The notes below the pieces were generated by a model. The model searched no databases and was not told where the DNA came from. It saw only the letters and a list, made by a program, of their open reading frames with translations. Shown here piece by piece: positions 42,384-44,816 of a stretch of DNA of 44,816 nt. The first letter of the stretch is position 1. Each line of letters begins with the position of its first letter. Source of the DNA: UBA5070 sp039798065 (GTDB lineage: Bacteria; Fibrobacterota; Fibrobacteria; UBA5070); the NCBI GenBank assembly GCA_039798065.1, contig JBDKGS010000005.1, forward strand, positions 1-44,816, written 5' to 3'. The position numbers were made by a program, and so were the translations under genes.

Positions 42384-44634
42384 CCCCTTCGACGCAGGGC
42401 CCGTCGACAGAAAACGTCATGCCGCCGCCGACCGGCGCGGATTGGCGATGTTCGGTGTCCTGGTGCTGGTGGTGATCTTCACGCTGCTGGGCGTGGGCGC
42501 CATCACCTTGGCCACGCGCGAGAACCAGAACAGCGGATCGGTGCTGGACATCAAATCGCGCCAATCGGCCGCCTACGCCGGACTGATGTTCGCGTTGGGC
42601 GAGTTCCAGAGGGATCCCGCCAATTTCGTGGCGCTGCTCGAGGCATGGAGGACAAAAAATGTCTACGGCGCGGCAACCAACCCGCTGCCGCAACTCTATC
42701 TGAAGTTCAGTCCCGCGGGCGGGGCGGTCGAGTTGAGCAAGACCAAGCAGGACTTCGCCATTCCCGGAACGCCGTACAGGATCGCGGTCGAGCTCGCGGG
42801 CGTGATGGTCCCAGCGTCCTCTTCGGAAGCCCCGGTCGTGGTGCTTCGCTCGACGGGTACCGGCCGATCCGGCGATGCGCAAACCGTGGTGGGGACCTAC
42901 CGCGTCCGCAACGTGCGCGTCAACAGCTCGTCGGGTGCGAACTTGAACATCACCCACCCCTTCTACGTGAATTGCGGCGGCACCTGGAACAACAACTTGC
43001 AGACCGTGGGCGGCGACGTGTACCTGGGCGGGAACACGCACTTGAATTCCTCGACAGATTCCGTCTTCATCAAAGGGGGCGGGCTGAAGGTGAAGGGCGA
43101 TTTCGACTGGGACTCGAAGGTCGCGGTCACGATCGAAGGCAACAGCTGGATCACCGGCAACATGGGCGTGCGGGACGGGACACCCACCATCCCCAAGACG
43201 TTCAAGGGACACCTCGTGGTTGACGGCAATCTCAACTGGGTGGACAACTCCCTGCTCACGGTCGAAGGCGCCTTGTTGGTGCGCGGCACCAGCGGCATCG
43301 TCGATCTCCATGGCGGCAGGCTCAACGTGGGTTCGGCGGGCATCGCCAAATCCGAGCTCTACATCCCCAACGGCAAGCTCAACACCTCGGATCTGGGATC
43401 GGTTGTGAACGTGACCGGACCCGCCTACGTCAAGCAGATCACGCTCACTGCCGGCAAGCCCATGATCCTCAACGTCAGCGGTCGACTCGAGCTGGCGCAA
43501 AACGGAGGCCTCCAGACCTTTCTGGGCTCGGGAACCTGGGGGCGGTTTGTCGCTCGCGCCATGTCGCCCGCAAGCAGTTTCAAGAATTCCGGCGGCAGCA
43601 TCACCATCAACGGTGATTCGTGGGTGGAAACCCCCGCCAATACGATCCTTGGGAAGGCCGGCACACCATTCGGGGCCAGCCCCATCCTTTTCGGCGGTAC
43701 CAGCAAGCTGTACTACGCCGGCGGAGCGACGGCCTCGTGGACGCTGTCCCCCGCTGGCACAGCGACCACGGGCACAGCTCCCGGTGTCAACACCGCCACC
43801 AACGGGTTGACCGGCCTCGGGTTCGACCTAGGCACTCCTCCCTGGGAAGTCGCCGATCTCGGAATGTCCATTTCGCCCACCGACGACAAGGAAATGATCG
43901 TCGACCTGACCAAGGACACGATGGTCCTCCACAAGGCGAAGATCGCCACCCTCGGCGCTGGCTACTGCCATGACAACCTCTCGCTTTGCGGTTCGTGGCT
44001 GAACAAATTGCGGACCGACGACATCGCAGCCGGAAGCCCCCATTTCTACAACGGCTACTTCGTGCTGCGCATCGACAATTTCGGCGCATCGCCGGCCAAG
44101 ATGGCCTACGATCTCGGCGGCACCACCATGGCGCCGCTCGTCGGAAAATGGCTGATCCTTGTCTACTCTAACATGGCGTCGAACGCCAACCCGTGGCCCA
44201 CCACGGCAGTCAATGCCGACCCCGCCAACCCCACCAACATCCAATTCGTCTACATCCCCAAGGGCAGCGGAGGCTCCATTTTTGCGGGGTTCCAGCCGAG
44301 AATTTCCAGCACCAATCCTCCACCTCTCGTGACCTTCACCGGGTATGTGCGCGACGATGAACGGGCCAACAACACCTGGGACCCCAAAGGTGGAGTCGAT
44401 TTCCGAGGTGCGATGCACGTCATGGGGAGCAGCGCCGGGACGTTCACCGTCAACTCGGGCGCCAAACTTCCCACCTTCACGCTCGACAACGCGGTGCTCA
44501 ACGACATCGGCGCAGCCTTCGGGAAAATCTTCGTGGACCCGATCACCAACCAACCGCTGGTCTCGAACGTATCCAGCGGCTTCGTGGCCACCGAGAACTG
44601 GATCCAGTTCCAGACCCTCTCCGAGCTGCGATAG
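42370..44634 (+). CDS. PilX-like minor pilin fused to a long beta-repeat region
   Basis: 754 residues; a usual PilX is under 220. N-terminal block RRGLAMFGVLVLVVIFTLLG followed by VGAITLATRENQNSGSVLDI matches the PilX_N pattern (a Gly before a hydrophobic helix, no classic FTLxE). From about 195 to 400 come repeated short strands of the type GGDVYLGGNTHL, GGGLKVKGDFDWDS, HLVVDGNLNWVDNSLLTVEG and GALLVRGTSGIVDLHGGRLN, like a right-handed beta helix or bactofilin-type repeats (DUF7305-like). A final domain has GAGYCHDNLSLCG (Cys pair). It could sit at a pilus tip and bind surfaces; this is inference. The stop at 44634 ends the operon. Confidence 0.75.
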   Translation: MEPTDPFDAGPVDRKRHAAADRRGLAMFGVLVLVVIFTLLGVGAITLATRENQNSGSVLDIKSRQSAAYAGLMFALGEFQRDPANFVALLEAWRTKNVYGAATNPLPQLYLKFSPAGGAVELSKTKQDFAIPGTPYRIAVELAGVMVPASSSEAPVVVLRSTGTGRSGDAQTVVGTYRVRNVRVNSSSGANLNITHPFYVNCGGTWNNNLQTVGGDVYLGGNTHLNSSTDSVFIKGGGLKVKGDFDWDSKVAVTIEGNSWITGNMGVRDGTPTIPKTFKGHLVVDGNLNWVDNSLLTVEGALLVRGTSGIVDLHGGRLNVGSAGIAKSELYIPNGKLNTSDLGSVVNVTGPAYVKQITLTAGKPMILNVSGRLELAQNGGLQTFLGSGTWGRFVARAMSPASSFKNSGGSITINGDSWVETPANTILGKAGTPFGASPILFGGTSKLYYAGGATASWTLSPAGTATTGTAPGVNTATNGLTGLGFDLGTPPWEVADLGMSISPTDDKEMIVDLTKDTMVLHKAKIATLGAGYCHDNLSLCGSWLNKLRTDDIAAGSPHFYNGYFVLRIDNFGASPAKMAYDLGGTTMAPLVGKWLILVYSNMASNANPWPTTAVNADPANPTNIQFVYIPKGSGGSIFAGFQPRISSTNPPPLVTFTGYVRDDERANNTWDPKGGVDFRGAMHVMGSSAGTFTVNSGAKLPTFTLDNAVLNDIGAAFGKIFVDPITNQPLVSNVSSGFVATENWIQFQTLSELR

Positions 44635-44640
44635 GCCCGC

Positions 44641-44816
44641 TGGGTCCTAAACGACCGCAGGTTTGGGGTCCGAATCCTGGAAACAGGCCTTCCGCTCCTG
44701 TATCGTCAATAATCCACCCCGCAGCAAAGCCCTTGGCACCGGAGGTGCCCCGCCAAGGAATGGTTCGCAGCGATCGGGGTATCAGACCCGAGGCGAATGA
44801 CCTGAGCGCCCCCTCC
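44641..44816. ncRNA. Hairpin-rich non-coding end, possible structured RNA
   Basis: No coding frame of note in the last 182 bases. Strong stems are visible: CCTTGGC (44731-44737) with GCCAAGG (44752-44758) enclosing GCACC/GGTGC; and TTCGC (44764-44768) with GCGAA (44793-44797) enclosing TCGGG/CCCGA (44774-44778, 44787-44791). Weaker ones are CCTAAAC/GTTTGGG near 44646-44668 and ACAGG/CCTGT near 44683-44702. No T tracts. I could not match it to RNase P, tmRNA, 6S, SRP RNA or a named riboswitch. Orientation is not decided, and the feature may continue past the window. Confidence 0.35.

Noticed and set aside
44660..44690. Possible tRNA T-arm (GGGTCCGAATCC)
   Set aside because: No matching acceptor, D or anticodon stems, and the T stem does not pair.
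1..44816. LexA, parS or HIP1 as identity of the iterated 13-mer
   Set aside because: The consensus shares neither the TGC-N-C-N4-GTGCA form reported for Fibrobacter LexA, the TGTTTCACGTGAAACA parS, nor GCGATCGC; in addition, it is inside genes rather than in promoters or a single cluster.
1..44816. CRISPR arrays, insertion sequences, phage genes, toxin-antitoxin pairs
   Set aside because: No regularly spaced repeats, transposase or integrase motifs, or small paired toxin/antitoxin genes were seen on either strand.

Overview
The window looks like a chromosomal segment from a member of the Fibrobacterota (Fibrobacteres), roughly 60-63% GC outside one AT-rich stretch (estimated by eye from sample lines). 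The taxonomic hint comes from gene content: two TIGR02147/DUF4423-type proteins (a family known mainly from Fibrobacter and relatives), a secreted family 8 glycoside hydrolase with a C-terminal sorting-type domain, a huge von Willebrand A surface protein, and a type IV pilus minor-pilin operon. About 97% of the window is coding; no tRNA, rRNA, CRISPR array, transposase or phage gene was recognised.

Layout. 0-1.2 kb: end of a membrane protein, then pyrF. 1.2-9.0 kb: a 1370-residue secreted vWA protein, divergent from a tightly overlapping set of TIGR02147 gene, DUF2341/LamG lipoprotein, second TIGR02147 gene and DUF3467 gene. 9.0-24.2 kb: a polysaccharide locus with six glycosyltransferases (three of them paralogues of one family), two methyltransferases, a Wzx-type flippase, an O-antigen-ligase/Wzy-type protein, a Wzz-type co-polymerase, a Wza-type outer-membrane export protein with SLBB domains and a small secreted protein. 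24.2-27.1 kb: M18 aminopeptidase, an unrecognised protein and a YkgJ-type cysteine-cluster protein that carries a palindromic repeat inside its reading frame. 27.2-31.8 kb: a co-directional, coupled operon read leftward, clpP-clpX-(Lon-like)-yggS-yggT-divIVA. 31.9-35.6 kb: GH8 enzyme, a secreted unknown and a GNAT acetyltransferase. 35.7-39.9 kb: a hybrid histidine kinase facing two overlapping membrane kinase-like genes that look like complementary halves (one has the phospho-acceptor box but no ATPase domain, the other the ATPase domain but a degenerate box). 40.0-44.6 kb: four overlapping minor-pilin genes (GspH/FimT-, PilV-, PilW- and PilX-like), the last fused to a long beta-repeat region. 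44.64-44.82 kb: a hairpin-rich non-coding end.

The most unusual signal is not a gene: a degenerate 13-bp palindrome, GACRRAWTYYGTC, recurs about once per kb inside coding sequences, in all reading frames and often using codons that are rare here. I found 35 copies with intact GACR-N5-YGTC arms against about 4 expected, plus about 30 one-mismatch copies. Only one intact copy lies in the 10.8 kb between 13.0 and 23.8 kb, which also contains the AT-rich polysaccharide genes, so that part may be a later acquisition. All positions, counts and family assignments were made by reading; none was checked by computation or database search.
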